In this document: positions 6,187 to 6,907 of the stretch, piece after piece
Layout of the letters: every line of letters begins with the position of its first letter
Numbering within the stretch: the first letter of the stretch is position 1
Assembly (NCBI GenBank): GCA_003229095.1
Contig: QIHS01000461.1
Coordinates: 1 to 6,907 of the forward strand
Length of the DNA stretch: 6,907 nt
Source: Woeseia sp.
Lineage (GTDB): Bacteria; Pseudomonadota; Gammaproteobacteria; Steroidobacterales; Woeseiaceae
Reading direction: 5' to 3'
Notes under the pieces: generated by a model
Told to the model about the DNA's origin: nothing
The model's database searches: none
Seen by the model: only the letters and a program-made list of their open reading frames with translations
Program-made: the position numbers and the translations under genes

Positions 6187-6907
6187 TCCTGAATATCTCC
6201 CCTTTCGACTCTATCCGGTGCGTTATAAATATTGAATGTGCTTCCGCGCAGGAACCCGATCAGTGTCATGTCAAATTCGTTCGCCAGTTGCACAGCCAGG
6301 CTCGACGGTGCACCCACTGCGGCCAGCAGTGGAATTCCGGCAACCAGCGCTTTCTGCATCAACTCGAAGCTCGCGCGGCCGGAAACCAGCAAGCCAAATT
6401 CGTTTCCTGGCAATCGGCCCTGCAACAACAGCGACCCGATCACTTTGTCGGTCGCATTATGCCGTCCAACGTCTTCTTTAACGATCACAATTTCACCATC
6501 CGAACCGAAAATTGCAGCGGCGTGCAATCCGCCGGTCTTGTCAAACACTGTCTGTTTCTCACGTACGCGATCGGGCACATCGATCAGACATCGCGATGAA
6601 AACCGCGGCTGGCTGGCAGCCAATGACTTTTGTCCCGTCACACGCAGTGCATCGAGAGATGCTTTGCCACAAACGCCGCAGCTCGACGTTGTATAGAAGT
6701 GTCTCTGCAGGCGGTCCAGTTGCAGATCCACATTTGGATCGATTTCCACGCGCACGATGTTTCTGAGGCCCAAATCAGGATCTGCTTCCCCGCGGTGGCT
6801 TACCGATTTAACCTGGTCGGCAGAGGTAATGATCCCCTCTGTGAACAGAAAACCCAGTGCGAGTTCATGATCGTCACCTGGTGTACGCATGGTAATGGAG
6901 ATGGATT
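6183..6907 (-). CDS. fdhD: Formate dehydrogenase accessory sulphur-transfer protein FdhD, 5' end outside the window
   Basis: FdhD (called FdsC in fds operons) moves sulphur from a cysteine desulphurase to the bis-MGD cofactor, which is needed for an active formate dehydrogenase; it is cytoplasmic. The frame is open to the right edge: Ser-Ile-Ser-Ile-Thr precedes the Met at 6888-6890, and the family sequence continues through that Met (MRTPGDDHELALGFLFTEG). That Met is therefore probably internal, and roughly 30-40 N-terminal residues are missing. Numbering from that Met, the sulphur-carrying CGVC motif is Cys71 and Cys74, in SSCGVCGKAS. Other family blocks are FDKTGGLHAAAIF, VKEDVGRHNATDKVIG, VSGRASFELMQKAL and AAVGAPSSLAV, and the end GSTFNIYN is typical. 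The stop TGA overlaps the fdsG start as ATGA. It is the first operon gene visible here; the promoter must lie outside the window. Confidence 0.96.
   Translation of the reverse strand, partial: SISITMRTPGDDHELALGFLFTEGIITSADQVKSVSHRGEADPDLGLRNIVRVEIDPNVDLQLDRLQRHFYTTSSCGVCGKASLDALRVTGQKSLAASQPRFSSRCLIDVPDRVREKQTVFDKTGGLHAAAIFGSDGEIVIVKEDVGRHNATDKVIGSLLLQGRLPGNEFGLLVSGRASFELMQKALVAGIPLLAAVGAPSSLAVQLANEFDMTLIGFLRGSTFNIYNAPDRVERGDIQE
6197..6203 (-). promoter_or_regulatory. Shine-Dalgarno sequence for fdsG
   Basis: AGGGGAG lies in the last codons of fdhD, 10 nt before the ATG at 6186. Together with the ATGA overlap it fixes the natural fdsG start, although that start is out of frame with most of the protein in this sequence. 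Confidence 0.55.

Overview
The window looks like chromosomal DNA of moderately high GC content from a proteobacterium, most likely a gammaproteobacterium. That is a judgement from the type of formate dehydrogenase, the SYLF lipoprotein-like gene and codon use; no marker gene fixes the taxon. The dominant content is one minus-strand operon for a soluble NAD+-dependent, molybdenum-type formate dehydrogenase of the FdsGBA class. It occupies about 1373-6907 and runs off the right edge.

Layout from left to right. Positions 1-219 hold the plus-strand end of an unrecognised reading frame. Positions 285-491 hold a small minus-strand XRE/HTH regulator whose 5' end is uncertain. Positions 719-1264 hold a plus-strand gene for a secreted or periplasmic SYLF (Ysc84-type) protein. 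After a 108-bp convergent gap comes the minus-strand operon, in transcription order fdhD (incomplete at its 5' end), fdsG, fdsB and fdsA.

How the operon works together. FdsA oxidises formate to CO2 at a bis-MGD molybdenum centre with a Cys ligand and passes electrons through its iron-sulphur clusters. FdsB carries FMN, the NAD(H) site and a 4Fe-4S cluster. FdsG carries a 2Fe-2S cluster. FdhD is the sulphur-transfer factor needed to activate the molybdenum cofactor of formate dehydrogenases. The genes overlap at every junction: ATGA at fdhD/fdsG, 11 nt at fdsG/fdsB, and TTGA at fdsB/fdsA. Shine-Dalgarno matches indicate ATG, GTG and TTG starts respectively, which points to translational coupling.

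The most notable irregularity is a one-base frameshift in the 5' part of fdsG, near 6122-6124. The conserved N-terminus beginning at the ATGA overlap is in one frame and the rest of the protein is in another. It is either a sequencing or assembly error or a real inactivating mutation. No delta subunit gene (fdsD) lies downstream of fdsA. I saw no CRISPR array, tRNA, rRNA, insertion sequence or convincing new system; apart from these irregularities the window is ordinary metabolic DNA.
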